NCBI RefSeq assembly: GCF_900200035.1
Contig: NZ_FZTC01000015.1
Location: 434,001-498,000, forward strand
Direction of reading: 5' to 3'
DNA length: 64,000 nucleotides
DNA from: Klebsiella grimontii
GTDB lineage: Bacteria > Pseudomonadota > Gammaproteobacteria > Enterobacterales > Enterobacteriaceae
Shown in pieces: positions 50,979-60,395 of this stretch. The first letter of the stretch is position 1, and each line of letters opens with the position of its first letter. The translations under genes and the position numbers were made by a program. Below the pieces are notes generated by a model. That model did not search any database. It was not told where the DNA came from and saw only the letters and a list, made by a program, of their open reading frames with translations.

Positions 50979-51908
50979 ATGGATCGGTTTTCAGCCCTTA
51001 AAGTTTTTACGCGCGTTGTTGAAGCCAACAGCTTTACTCGGGCCGCAGACTCCCTGAATATGCCCAATGCCAGCCTTAGTAAAGCGATTCAACAGCTTGA
51101 ATCGCATCTGGGCGTGTGCTTGCTACAGCGCACGACCCGGCGCATTACCGTCACGCCGGAAGGGCGCGAGTACTATGAAAAAGCGGTGCGGATTCTGAAA
51201 GAGCTGGATGAGGTGGATGCCTCATTTCGCGCTTCCCGCAATAAGCCAAAGGGCCATCTGCGCGTCGCGGTAGGCGGATCCACCGCTCGCGATGTGCTGA
51301 TCCCGCTGTTGGCTGATTTTATAGCGACTTATCCGGATATCCGCATCGATCTGGCGGTCGCTGACAGCCCATCTGACCTTATCAGCGGCAATATTGACTG
51401 CGCGATCAGAGGCGGGCCGCTGGACGACTCGACGCTGATCGCGCGCAAAATCGGCGAAGCGACGATCGTGACCTGCGCCACGCCGGGCTATTTCAGGCTT
51501 TATGGTGTTCCCGCGTATCCCGATGAGCTGAAGAATGGACATCGGCTGGTCAGCTATTTATCTCCCGCCAGCGGAAGAGCCTTCCCGTTCCGCTTTCTGG
51601 CTAACGGCATCGCGCAAGAGATTAAAACGGAACATCACCTTGGCATAAATGAGAGCAACGCGCATATTGCGGCTGCGGAGGCTGGGCTGGGTATTGTGCA
51701 GACCTTCTCATATTCGCTGAGAAATGCGCTGGCGAACGGATTACTGGTGGAAATATTGAACAAATGGCGTCCGGCTCCTTATCCCTTTCACGTGGTTTAT
51801 GCGCAGAATCGCCATGTCACTTCCCGGCTGCGCGTATTTATCGACTGGCTGGCGGAGACATTCCCGGCGGCGGTGAATGGGTCATTGCCCACAAGAAGCA
51901 AAGAATGA
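50979..51908 (+). CDS. LysR-family regulator, divergent from the SDR
   Basis: A 309-residue regulator of the CrgA/DmlR-like subgroup: HTH MDRFSALKVFTRVVEANSFTRAADSLNMPNASLSKAIQQLESHLGVCLLQRTTRRI, then an effector domain (SDLISGNIDCAIRGGPLDDSTLIARKIGE). Probably regulates the divergent SDR in response to an unknown small molecule. The 180-base spacer should hold both promoters. Confidence 0.88.
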   Translation: MDRFSALKVFTRVVEANSFTRAADSLNMPNASLSKAIQQLESHLGVCLLQRTTRRITVTPEGREYYEKAVRILKELDEVDASFRASRNKPKGHLRVAVGGSTARDVLIPLLADFIATYPDIRIDLAVADSPSDLISGNIDCAIRGGPLDDSTLIARKIGEATIVTCATPGYFRLYGVPAYPDELKNGHRLVSYLSPASGRAFPFRFLANGIAQEIKTEHHLGINESNAHIAAAEAGLGIVQTFSYSLRNALANGLLVEILNKWRPAPYPFHVVYAQNRHVTSRLRVFIDWLAETFPAAVNGSLPTRSKE

Positions 51909-52228
51909 TGATAGCCTGCGAATTTTATGTATTGCGTGATGATAAATTTAGTCACAAAAAAATATTATGCTCGCTTCGACTAAGGAAATCAGGTCAGATA
52001 TGTTTTGATATATAGAATATGATATAGTTAAATTATAGGAGATTCTATTAAAATATTTAATAAGATCTGTTAACGTTATTTCCCCTAAGGTATGGAAGTA
52101 TAAATTAGTCTTTTGTTTTCTATGCTTATAGTAAATATAATAGCAGCAGGAATTTTTGTTTATAGTATGTTTGATATTCCGTCTGTATCTTTTCGAAAAT
52201 ATTTTTAGCCACTCAAGAGGTAAGCGTA
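51909..52228. other. AT-rich spacer before the LuxR-like gene
   Basis: About 320 bases, very AT-rich (for example ATATAGAATATGATATAG), with no convincing gene. Expected to contain the promoter of the regulator at 52229; such composition suits H-NS binding and marks the left edge of the fimbrial block. Confidence 0.5.
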
Positions 52229-52864
52229 ATGCCGGCAGGTGACCATGAGATTAAATGTATGGCGTGTGGTTTAAACTGCCCTATTGAAGCGGAAGATAAA
52301 ATTGAACGTTCGCATTGTGGAGAGAGGAAATTTTCTGTATGGCCAGATAAAAACTATTTTTTCAAACGTGCGGTAAATGATCTGGTATTTCGTGAAATTA
52401 CCTGTTTCCTGCCTGAAGGAATGGTGGTAGTGGATTTCTCTCTCGACAATATTTTGTATTTTCTGCATGAGGGATGGGCTGAAAAATTGCAGGAGACCGG
52501 GCTGAAAGTTATTTTGCTCGCGGATAAGAGCATGCTACCCATGGCTAATTTTTGGATGCTGCGCTCTGGATTATTATGGTCGGTGGTAGAGGTCAACGAT
52601 GGTTTAACCAGCTTAATCAAGAAAATAAAACGCATCATGCTGGGGCGAAATCTTCGCTGCCGGCGCACACCGTCGTTGACAGAGCATGAAATGAAGACGC
52701 TGCGCCTGCTGGCAGATGGGCACTCCAGTCAGGATATCGCCCGCATCATGGCGTGCGATACCCGCAGCGTCTACCGCTTTCAATACTCTTTATGCAAAAA
52801 GTTTGGCGGGCTCAACCGCCTGCGCGAGCTGCGCTTCAGGCATAATATCCCCGCTCTGGATTAG
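52229..52864 (+). CDS. LuxR-type regulator with four-Cys motif, EcpR-related
   Basis: A 211-residue protein. N-terminal Cys10, Cys13, Cys17 and Cys30 form C-x2-C-x3-C-x12-C, followed by VWPDKNYFFKRAV. A receiver-like middle region is present without an obvious phospho-Asp. The LuxR HTH is LTEHEMKTLRLLADGHSSQDIARIMACDTRSVYRFQYSLCKKF (about 150-195). Its plan is the same as that of the protein encoded at 59097. It converges with the last pilus gene (stop 52864 versus 52871), so it brackets the operon. It probably modulates the fimbrial genes. Confidence 0.78.
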   Translation: MPAGDHEIKCMACGLNCPIEAEDKIERSHCGERKFSVWPDKNYFFKRAVNDLVFREITCFLPEGMVVVDFSLDNILYFLHEGWAEKLQETGLKVILLADKSMLPMANFWMLRSGLLWSVVEVNDGLTSLIKKIKRIMLGRNLRCRRTPSLTEHEMKTLRLLADGHSSQDIARIMACDTRSVYRFQYSLCKKFGGLNRLRELRFRHNIPALD

Positions 52865-52870
52865 CGGCGG

Positions 52871-53551
52871 TTAGCCCGGCGAATTCATAAAACAGCCCTT
52901 TCCTAACTGATGATAGCGGCCTAATGCGACAATGTATTTCCTGTTGCTAGTCTTCGCCTCGGGGCCTGTCCAGCTCTCCCCTGGCAGCATATAAAATTGC
53001 GTTGAACTTTCATCGTCACCATCGCAGCCTTTCTGCAGAATGACTCTAAAATAGGTATTGCCAGTATTTTTAATGGTGCCTGTGGCTTCATTAATTTCAT
53101 ATTGGAATCGCGTCTTACGCGGGCGCACGATGAGAATTGTGCTCATCGATACCGAAGGGACAACATTCAGTTTTTTCTGATCCTGACGCCAGGGGAAAAC
53201 CGTTACGGGCGTCTCCTTAAAGATCACCCGATAATAGCGCTCAACGTCATCTTTAGGCCCACGGTAATAGAGCTTAAAATATTCCTGACCTTTGGCCTGC
53301 ACGGTGAACTGCAGCGGCGACCAGACCAGATCTTTATCCTGACCGGGCACCGGTCGCTCATTACCGTTGCCCGGCCGGGAGATTTTGTAAGCCGAAATGG
53401 TATATAAGTTAGTGCTTTTTGTATCGTTGACCAGCGGCCGGGAGATAAAATCTTTGCTGGCATCCATATCATAAATGATGGAATCAAAGTACACCGCGGA
53501 AGCGGGCTGAATACACAGCCCGCATAATCCGATGACAAGGATTTTTTGCAT
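52871..53551 (-). CDS. ecpE: Fimbrial chaperone EcpE-like
   Basis: A 226-residue periplasmic chaperone with a signal peptide (MQKILVIGLCGLCIQPASA). Two immunoglobulin-like domains are suggested by YRGPKDDVERYYRVIFKETPV and STILIVRPRKTRFQYEI. Start ATG 53551 overlaps the ecpD stop by one base (TGATG), which fixes it. It is the last gene of the pilus operon and is related to EcpB (58383). Confidence 0.85.
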   Translation of the reverse strand: MQKILVIGLCGLCIQPASAVYFDSIIYDMDASKDFISRPLVNDTKSTNLYTISAYKISRPGNGNERPVPGQDKDLVWSPLQFTVQAKGQEYFKLYYRGPKDDVERYYRVIFKETPVTVFPWRQDQKKLNVVPSVSMSTILIVRPRKTRFQYEINEATGTIKNTGNTYFRVILQKGCDGDDESSTQFYMLPGESWTGPEAKTSNRKYIVALGRYHQLGKGCFMNSPG

Positions 53552-55170
53552 CACACCCCCCGGTCCACGCCGACCCACGTGGCGGTCACTTTTACATCGC
53601 CGGTGGCGCTGACGGTCCCCATCCAGTCATGACCATTGGTGGTGAATTGTGAATGTGGGTCATCCATCGGAAACAGCAGTTTCAGCGTGGTGGTAAAAAA
53701 GAAACCATCGTTGACGTTGGCGTTCCAGGCCGTTTGTACCCAAACGGCGTTGGTCATATCGACAGGCGCTTCGCCGCAGCTGTTGCGGACTTTTACCGCT
53801 TTACCGGTAGCGGATGTCCATTCGAGGTAGGCCGGGACCGGTACTTTTAGCGTCTCGTCCGCTGAGGTAAACAGGCAGAACGGCAAGCCATACATGTTGA
53901 CGGAGTCGCCAATCACCTGGGCGGTAATACTGTCGGCCTGACGCGACGCGGAGGTGGTGACTTTATACTCAAAGGTGATGGGCTCTTCGCTACCGATTTT
54001 GCCGGATGCTTTGGGATGAGAAGTCCCGTCGCTGGCGACAATGCTAATCCCGTATTCCCGTGGGATGATGTTAATTAATGTTGATGGCGTGAACTGATAA
54101 TAACCCGATTGTGGCGTGACGGAGTTATCAAAATAGAAGGTAAACAGAGCATCCTTGTTGGTTAAATCCGTTCCTGCCTTGAGGACTTTTTGGAAAAAGG
54201 CGTTGGACAGGAATACGTAAACGTACTCGCCTGACGGTTTGAAAACCTTGTTATAGGTGCTGACCGTACCAAAATTGGTCCAGCTTGCCCCATCACCGCT
54301 GTACTTTACGTCAGATGACGAGGGAGAAAATCCCAGCATCGCCGTGTCGATCACCATCCGGAAATCCAGTAAGGTGGTGAGAGTTTTAGTCTCCTGAAAA
54401 CTGTAAGACACCATTTTACAGATGATCCCCGAAGCACTCCCGACCACACCCATTTGACACAAATCAGAGCCGAGGTTAACGCTTGGCGTGCCATCGCTGG
54501 CAATCCACACTTCTGCCAGAGCACCGGTACTGTTTAACTTCAGATGCGAGACCTTTTCGAGGTTGAACGTGTAGTAGCGCCATGTTCCCCCGCTGGGGAG
54601 GTCTTTACAGCGAACGCCGGAGGCAAAGTCATAATCGGTATTGGAATTCATGTAGCAAAGATTAAGCTGCAAAGAATCGATGGTCCCCACCGGCCGATCG
54701 CGAAAATACTCATAGGCCGACTGGCTCAGCGCTCCGGCGCCGTAATAACCGTTTGCTACGGTGTTGCCGGACATCGCATGATAGTAGCCGTCTTTATCGA
54801 TGACATCGGGAGAAATATAGCCAGACGCCGGGCAGCTTGAGCCCGTAGACATGCAGCGGATCCCGAGAAATGGCTGGTTAATGGGCGAATTCTCGATCCA
54901 CAGGTCGAAGTAGCGGTTGGCGTAAGCCCAGCCGATGTAGGTTATATATCCCAGGCTACGCTGGTTAGTCGGATATTTTGTCCAGACGTTGGCTCCGGTG
55001 AAGCGCGGGTCGAGGGAGCTGGTGGTGATGAAATATTCGTCATCAACATCATTGTCGATAAACATATAGGAGTTGCTGCCGCTTCCGCTGTTACTGGGGG
55101 TGAGCGCCATAGCCGGCGCAGCCAGCAGCCAGCCGGCCAGCAGCATGATGCTCTGGGGTTTAATAGACAT
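53551..55170 (-). CDS. ecpD: Fimbrial tip adhesin EcpD-like
   Basis: A 539-residue secreted subunit (E. coli EcpD about 547). Signal peptide ends PAMA. The ATG at 55170 is chosen because GGAG lies ten bases upstream; the alternative ATG at 55179 sits directly on that GGAG. EcpD is the tip adhesin of the E. coli common pilus. The protein is Ser/Tyr/Gly-rich with several paired cysteines (IRCMSTGSSCPAS; LCYMNS...VRCKDL), consistent with a disulphide-stabilised extracellular domain. Confidence 0.83.
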   Translation of the reverse strand: MSIKPQSIMLLAGWLLAAPAMALTPSNSGSGSNSYMFIDNDVDDEYFITTSSLDPRFTGANVWTKYPTNQRSLGYITYIGWAYANRYFDLWIENSPINQPFLGIRCMSTGSSCPASGYISPDVIDKDGYYHAMSGNTVANGYYGAGALSQSAYEYFRDRPVGTIDSLQLNLCYMNSNTDYDFASGVRCKDLPSGGTWRYYTFNLEKVSHLKLNSTGALAEVWIASDGTPSVNLGSDLCQMGVVGSASGIICKMVSYSFQETKTLTTLLDFRMVIDTAMLGFSPSSSDVKYSGDGASWTNFGTVSTYNKVFKPSGEYVYVFLSNAFFQKVLKAGTDLTNKDALFTFYFDNSVTPQSGYYQFTPSTLINIIPREYGISIVASDGTSHPKASGKIGSEEPITFEYKVTTSASRQADSITAQVIGDSVNMYGLPFCLFTSADETLKVPVPAYLEWTSATGKAVKVRNSCGEAPVDMTNAVWVQTAWNANVNDGFFFTTTLKLLFPMDDPHSQFTTNGHDWMGTVSATGDVKVTATWVGVDRGV

Positions 55171-57697
55171 TCTTAACATCTCCAGTCACTGATGCCGTTT
55201 GTTGTTGGATCTCACAAGGAATCTCCCCGACCCATACGGCGCCTTTCGCTTCACTCAGATCCAGATCCACTTCGCAAATGCCGCCGAATTTATCCACCAG
55301 GGTAATCACTGGATAACGCTTATCGACGTCCATGGCGAACTCACCGAGTTCGTCGGTTCGGGTTTTACCAATGTGGTTATGAATATCGGCGTTGGCGTAG
55401 TAACCGCCGCGACGGTCTTTCACCCGGCCAAATACGGTGACCAGCTGTTTGACTTCCGGATTAATCACGCTGACGTTGCCCGGATAGAGCACGACTTTGC
55501 TGCGGCGGTCGGTCACGATGTCGACGCTGTCTTCTGAGTTTTTGTCGTTCATCAGCTCCACCTTATATTCCGCGTAAGGCGGAAGGCTGATGAAGTTGCT
55601 TTTGCCGGTGAGGGGATAGCTTTGACCGTTGATCTGCGCCATCATCTGGCCCTTGCCGCTGAAGTTGGTGTTGACCACCAGGCCTGCGGTTTGGGTACCT
55701 TTTCCGGCATAGATATTTTTTTCCGTCCAGGCCACGCTGCCCTGCGAGCTCAGGCTGTAGTTTGAACTGTGCCGCGATGAGCGGCTAACGGAGACGGTGC
55801 CAGCGTTATATTTGGTGTCATAGCTAACGTAACCATTGGCGGCGTAATCGTCGGAACGATAGCGGCTATCGTCATTTTTATTCTGTTTAATCTGCTTCGA
55901 AACCGATGCCCCAACCTGAGTAATGGCGCTGTTGTCAAAGCTTTTGCGCAGCGTGGCGTTCGCCAGCATGTTTCCGTTCTGGCTGGACACCCCGGTGCTG
56001 AGCCAGGTAGAGAAGGGGATAGAGACGTCAATATTGACGTACTTATCGCGCAGATTTTCATGGTTGTTGTACTGATAGTTCTGAATACCGGCGCGTAGCG
56101 TGACGGTTGCGTAGCGATTAGCTAACAGCGATTGATCGTAATCGACGTTGGTATAGGTGCTCCCGGTATATTTGTTATTGGTGCGGCTGACGCTCAGCGT
56201 ACCGAGGAACGGCGCGATTTTGCGCAGGTTAGCGTTGGCGCCGACGGTCACGTAGTCGTTTTGCTGCATCGGTAGCGCGTTACCGATGGAACTGTACTGG
56301 CGCGACCCCCACAGGTTGCCATACCCGTCCGGTAAACTCATGTTGAAGGTGGAGGTACTCTGCCAGCTGCCGTCGGTAGCGAGCAGCCCCTGCTGGTTAA
56401 AGCTGAACGCGTTGTTGAAAATCACGTTCGCTTCCGTTTCATTGACGCCGTAATTGTCAAAACCGTAGAGCGTGGTTTTCAGATTCACGCCGGAAAGCCA
56501 GGGTTGGCTGGTTGCAGCGGCGACCCCGGCAATCCACGTATTCCGTGTGCCATAATTGATGTTGTATTTATGGCGATAGTCCATCTTGTTGTATTCGAGG
56601 CTGCCCGCGAAAGTTTGCCACGAGAGATCGCCGGTCACGCTCGATTTCCGGGCGAACGTTTTATTGATGTTCGCCGTCCGGCTGCTGACCACGCGCCCGT
56701 TAACGACCACCTGTATATCAACGTTGTAGATGCCAAACGGCAGGCGTGACGTATCGAGCTCGTAGCTACCCATCGAGAAGTTTTGAATGCTGAGCAGTTT
56801 GCCGTCACGATAAACGTGAACTTCGCCGGCGGCCGGCAGGAACACCGTTACGGGCACCAGAGCAAGCGTATTGTCCTGCGTTTGGGAACTGCTTTTATTG
56901 CCATAGCTGATGCCGTAAATGCGGCTGGAGTTCAGGGCGCTCATGCTGGCGATCGATTGCAGATTCCAGGTATCCACCATCCCCATTGCGAAGCGGCGTC
57001 CCTGATAGTCACGTTCGTACATCGAGCGATACAGTTTACCCTGTTGGTTGCCGGTACCAATCCCGTAGAGGGAACCGTTAAAATTCAGATGGTGCTCCCG
57101 CAGCGACCAGGTATTGTCCAGCGTCAGATAGCTGCTGGCGCTATCGGTATTCTCATATTTGTTGTAATAGCTCCCCATCGAGTAATTCAGCACGCTCGAG
57201 AGATTCTGAGCAGTGGATTCCCCAAGCATATTGGTACGCGGCAAAATAGCGGCCTGCATGGCTGCCCGGTTAACCGTCAGCTCAAGATAAAAGGAACGCG
57301 TATCGAGTGAGAGAGAGGCGTCTTTGTTGATATAAACGCGCTGACCGTCGCCGATGCTTTTGTCCTGCATGTCGTTGAGCAATGATTTTATCTGAGGTGA
57401 TAATTCGGTTCGTTCCGGCAGATCGCTGAGCGCGATCTGGTTCAGGCGAAACTCATTATCCTTGATGGTAAGGATGGCATCAGCGATTTTTTGCTGGCTG
57501 CGTTGGGTACTATTATCGCCTTCATAACGAATAAAAACAGGGACCGACATGCCCTGATATAACGCGTTAGCAAATACCGAAGGAATAACATAGTTACTGA
57601 CTTTAACTGGCGCTGTGGCATTAGCTGCCCAACCCTGGTTTACCGTAATCAATAACCCAGCGAACAACGTCCCTTTGACATAACCAAGATTATCCAT
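55160..57697 (-). CDS. ecpC: Outer-membrane usher EcpC-like
   Basis: An 845-residue usher (E. coli EcpC about 841) with a signal peptide ending QGWA. It has the alpha-class layout: N-terminal domain, a middle pore with many alternating strands, and a C-terminal carboxypeptidase-like domain (VFGRVKDRRGGYYANADIHNHIGKTRTDELGEFAMDV). It passes chaperone-bound subunits across the outer membrane. The stop overlaps ecpD by 11 bases. Confidence 0.88.
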   Translation of the reverse strand: MDNLGYVKGTLFAGLLITVNQGWAANATAPVKVSNYVIPSVFANALYQGMSVPVFIRYEGDNSTQRSQQKIADAILTIKDNEFRLNQIALSDLPERTELSPQIKSLLNDMQDKSIGDGQRVYINKDASLSLDTRSFYLELTVNRAAMQAAILPRTNMLGESTAQNLSSVLNYSMGSYYNKYENTDSASSYLTLDNTWSLREHHLNFNGSLYGIGTGNQQGKLYRSMYERDYQGRRFAMGMVDTWNLQSIASMSALNSSRIYGISYGNKSSSQTQDNTLALVPVTVFLPAAGEVHVYRDGKLLSIQNFSMGSYELDTSRLPFGIYNVDIQVVVNGRVVSSRTANINKTFARKSSVTGDLSWQTFAGSLEYNKMDYRHKYNINYGTRNTWIAGVAAATSQPWLSGVNLKTTLYGFDNYGVNETEANVIFNNAFSFNQQGLLATDGSWQSTSTFNMSLPDGYGNLWGSRQYSSIGNALPMQQNDYVTVGANANLRKIAPFLGTLSVSRTNNKYTGSTYTNVDYDQSLLANRYATVTLRAGIQNYQYNNHENLRDKYVNIDVSIPFSTWLSTGVSSQNGNMLANATLRKSFDNSAITQVGASVSKQIKQNKNDDSRYRSDDYAANGYVSYDTKYNAGTVSVSRSSRHSSNYSLSSQGSVAWTEKNIYAGKGTQTAGLVVNTNFSGKGQMMAQINGQSYPLTGKSNFISLPPYAEYKVELMNDKNSEDSVDIVTDRRSKVVLYPGNVSVINPEVKQLVTVFGRVKDRRGGYYANADIHNHIGKTRTDELGEFAMDVDKRYPVITLVDKFGGICEVDLDLSEAKGAVWVGEIPCEIQQQTASVTGDVKNVY

Positions 57698-57705
57698 AAT
57701 ATTAC

Positions 57706-58383
57706 TCAGTTTACATTTATATATTGCTCACCGTGCCATATTCCAATTCGTGTTTTTTTGTTGGTGAGATCGGTATGCTTTATTTTTACGCTGATACCAG
57801 GCATGACATAATAGCGTTCACGACAGCCTTTCCCCTCATCCTTCGCTTTATCACGACAGGGTCCGTAGGAGATAACGCGGAATGAAGCGTTACCGGTATT
57901 GGTTACCGTGTCATTATCGCGACGATAGTCAAATCTTTCTTCACGCGGCGCGACCACCAGAATCGTACCAATAATGGCCGAGGTCGTTGCCTCGCCCTGT
58001 TTTTTCTTTTTATTGGCTTCAAACTCGGTCACCGGCTCATCGGTCCAGGATATGCGATAATAACGTTCCTGGTTATCCTGAGGTCCTTTGTAAAAAAAAC
58101 GAAAGTTCTCTTTAGCATTTCCAGGTAATATCAGACTGGCTGGTGTTGATAATAATTCCGATCTGCTCGCCATCGGGATAACCTTGCCGCCGGCCATAGG
58201 CGATGAGATACGCTCCACGCTGACGCTAACGTAACGTGCCGTATCGGTGGTATTAATGATTTCTTTTGCCAGCGTCGAGGCGTCCGGCCCCATTATTGAG
58301 GTGACGTCTCCGACATTAATGGCATGGGAGGAGGGCGTCACGGTGAATAAAAAGAGAGAGAGTAATAATGGATTCAGTTTCAT
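57706..58383 (-). CDS. ecpB: Fimbrial chaperone EcpB-like
   Basis: A 225-residue periplasmic chaperone with a signal peptide (MKLNPLLLSLFLFTVTPSSHA). The core FRFFYKGPQDNQERYYRISWTDEPVTEFE and GTILVVAPREERFDY parallels EcpE and the alpha-class chaperones. It folds the pilin subunits for the usher. A GC-rich hairpin sits between ecpA and ecpB. Confidence 0.86.
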   Translation of the reverse strand: MKLNPLLLSLFLFTVTPSSHAINVGDVTSIMGPDASTLAKEIINTTDTARYVSVSVERISSPMAGGKVIPMASRSELLSTPASLILPGNAKENFRFFYKGPQDNQERYYRISWTDEPVTEFEANKKKKQGEATTSAIIGTILVVAPREERFDYRRDNDTVTNTGNASFRVISYGPCRDKAKDEGKGCRERYYVMPGISVKIKHTDLTNKKTRIGIWHGEQYINVN

Positions 58384-58396
58384 GGCGCATCCTTAT

Positions 58397-58416
58397 AAGG
58401 AGGCCGAAGCCTCCTT
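58397..58416 (-). promoter_or_regulatory. ecpA-ecpB intercistronic hairpin
   Basis: On the minus strand AAGGAGGC-TTCG-GCCTCCTT is a perfect 8-bp stem with a stable UUCG loop. It has only two terminal Ts, so partial termination or RNA protection would raise pilin over the assembly genes. Confidence 0.72.
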
Positions 58417-58447
58417 GTCATACCGGACAGGTGTTGGCTACACCTGA

Positions 58448-59026
58448 TTAGATAGTCCATTCCGCATTGAACTGAACGCGAACGTCGCCGCTCCAGTAAC
58501 CGTCGGTTAAATCTTTGAACTCAGCGGCGGTGCTGCCGTCAGAAGTCGCGGAGTCGATAGTGAAATCGAAGTTACCCTGAGTGCTGACGCGATCGGCGCC
58601 TGCGAAGGCGGTCGCGACTGCCAGCGCATCCAGACCCGCGGAGATGTTGTTGGCGGTATCAATCATCGTTACCGGGGTGGTTTTGTTCAGCGCGTTGCCG
58701 TTCCAGCTCACACCAACGGCCAGAGTAGAGGCGTCAGTGGTACGGCTCAGGGTGTTGCTGACGATTTGAGAGGTCAGCGTGAAGTCAGTCGCGCCAGACT
58801 GGCCCTGGATGGTGATGTCAAAAGCGCCTTTCTGGGCGTTAAACGCTTTAATCCCTTCAGCGTACTGGAAGTTGAGGGATTTCAGCGGAGTGACAACCAG
58901 CGCGCTGGTGACGTCTTTAGTTGCGCTAGCATCCCAGCTGGCAGTGGCGGAAGTGGTCACGTTAGCCATTGCACTGGTAGAGATAAGAGCCGCAGCCACA
59001 ACACCCGCTAATACGATTTTTTTCAT
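58448..59026 (-). CDS. ecpA: Major pilin EcpA-like (Mat/ECP family)
   Basis: A 192-residue pilin. Signal peptide [21 protein letters not shown]; mature start [54 protein letters not shown] lines up with E. coli EcpA ([34 protein letters not shown], recalled). The end [17 protein letters not shown] is also shared. It polymerises into the fibre used for early biofilm and host adhesion in E. coli. Good ribosome site (CAGGAAATTTAAA). Divergence from E. coli EcpA appears substantial. Confidence 0.9.
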   Translation of the reverse strand: [192 protein letters not shown]

Positions 59027-59096
59027 TTTAAATTTCCTGAGAATAATTAAGTTAGTTCCATTTATGGAGTTATTGCTACAAATACTGATAATGACT

Positions 59097-59714
59097 TTAT
59101 CCAGATAGAATAATGTTTAACTTCCCTCTGCCTCCCATCTTATTCTGCAAGCTGAGCTTGATTGCGTAAATTCTCTTTTCTGCCATCTGCAATTCTTTTG
59201 CTATCTCTTTAACCGACTTCTCTGCGAGTAAATGATCGAGTACCAATACCTCTTGATCGCTAAGTTTTTGACGGTAACCTCGAGCATCTCTTTGACCGAG
59301 AAACGAAAGCTGTATTTTCTTTTCAATCTCATCTCGAGTATCGCCGGTATTGATAATCGAAATTATCTGCTGACAGCGGTGTTTCCAGTACAGCGCCAGC
59401 GGCTGCGCTAATCTGTCGGCAATCAAAATTACCCGCAAGCCTGTTTTGAGCAGATATTCAATCCATTTATTATTGGTGAATAATCTGATGTTGTAGCGAG
59501 AAAAATCAACAAAAATATATCCAGAATTAGAGAAGTTGTAGTGCTTGTTAATTAAAAAACAATGCACACCATTTTTTAAATAGATATTTTTATCAGGCCA
59601 TACGCAATAGTGAGTTTCAGTGCAGTTAATCGATTTTATCGTAGGTCGTGGATAGATTTCGCACTGATACTGACAGCTTATGCAGTATACCTTCTCATAT
59701 TTCTGCGGAAGCAT
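59097..59714 (-). CDS. ecpR: LuxR-type regulator EcpR/MatA-like with four-Cys motif
   Basis: A 205-residue protein from the ATG at 59714; a longer frame to 59849 would need a TTG start. The length fits EcpR (196). Cys11, Cys14, Cys18 and Cys31 show the same C-x2-C-x3-C-x12-C spacing as the protein at 52229, then VWPDKNIYLKNG. HTH: LSDQEVLVLDHLLAEKSVKEIAKELQMAEKRIYAIKLSLQNKM. In E. coli EcpR activates ecp and represses motility. Here it precedes ecpA by 70 bases on the same strand, as in E. coli. Confidence 0.82.
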   Translation of the reverse strand: MLPQKYEKVYCISCQYQCEIYPRPTIKSINCTETHYCVWPDKNIYLKNGVHCFLINKHYNFSNSGYIFVDFSRYNIRLFTNNKWIEYLLKTGLRVILIADRLAQPLALYWKHRCQQIISIINTGDTRDEIEKKIQLSFLGQRDARGYRQKLSDQEVLVLDHLLAEKSVKEIAKELQMAEKRIYAIKLSLQNKMGGRGKLNIILSG

Positions 59715-60395
59715 ATGTCGATTTATTTCCCTATATTGCCTTACCCTATCGTTCAATGATGTGGCTATATTATGGCTAGTTAATAAATGTGACAACTTTA
59801 ATTTCTGGAGAGTTATATAGATGAAAAATGTGTAAATTCTTAAGTCCAAAAATTGTCTGGATTTATACTAACCTACTATTATGAATAAGAAAAATCTTAA
59901 GATACAGAATTTTATGTCGATCTCTCTTTAAGAATAATCCATAGTTACCAGGAATTTTCTCGCTGAATCGGGGAGAATTGGTTAAAAAAAAACAGCACAA
60001 TAAGTCAAAAAAAACGCTATCTCATCGCTGTCTGTTAATTTTGTGTTTTTATTTTGTTTTATTTCGTGGGGGTTATTCTGTAATGCCCTTATTTTTGTAA
60101 GGGAAAGTTGCGATATTTTGGATTGTGGGGGAAAGGATTGTCTGGCGAAATATGATCTGGCGTACAAAATGGGGCGTTTTTAAGAGCTAAAACACGTCGC
60201 AGTTTGAAGGGAGGTGAATCAGCAGGATGTGCTAAATCTTAACCGGAAGATGCGGACAAATGTTTCTTGTGGAAGTGGGGCGCTTCAGCCTGAACTGGCT
60301 CTGCCTGCAGGCCGCCGCAACGCCACCGGAACGACGGCACCATGGATTTTGGCTTGCAGACAAATGAACCAAGACTTTCGATGCGCCCCGGGCGC
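59715..60395. other. AT-rich leader region upstream of ecpR
   Basis: About 680 bases without a convincing gene, AT-rich between 59750 and 60200 (including GTTAAAAAAAAACAG). The ecp promoter is expected here. A short ORF at 60214-60426 has a ribosome site too close to its GTG and is not supported. Confidence 0.55.

Noticed and set aside
59715..59849. 45-residue extension of the EcpR-like protein
   Set aside because: Needs a TTG start, has no family counterpart, and the ATG at 59714 matches the usual EcpR length.
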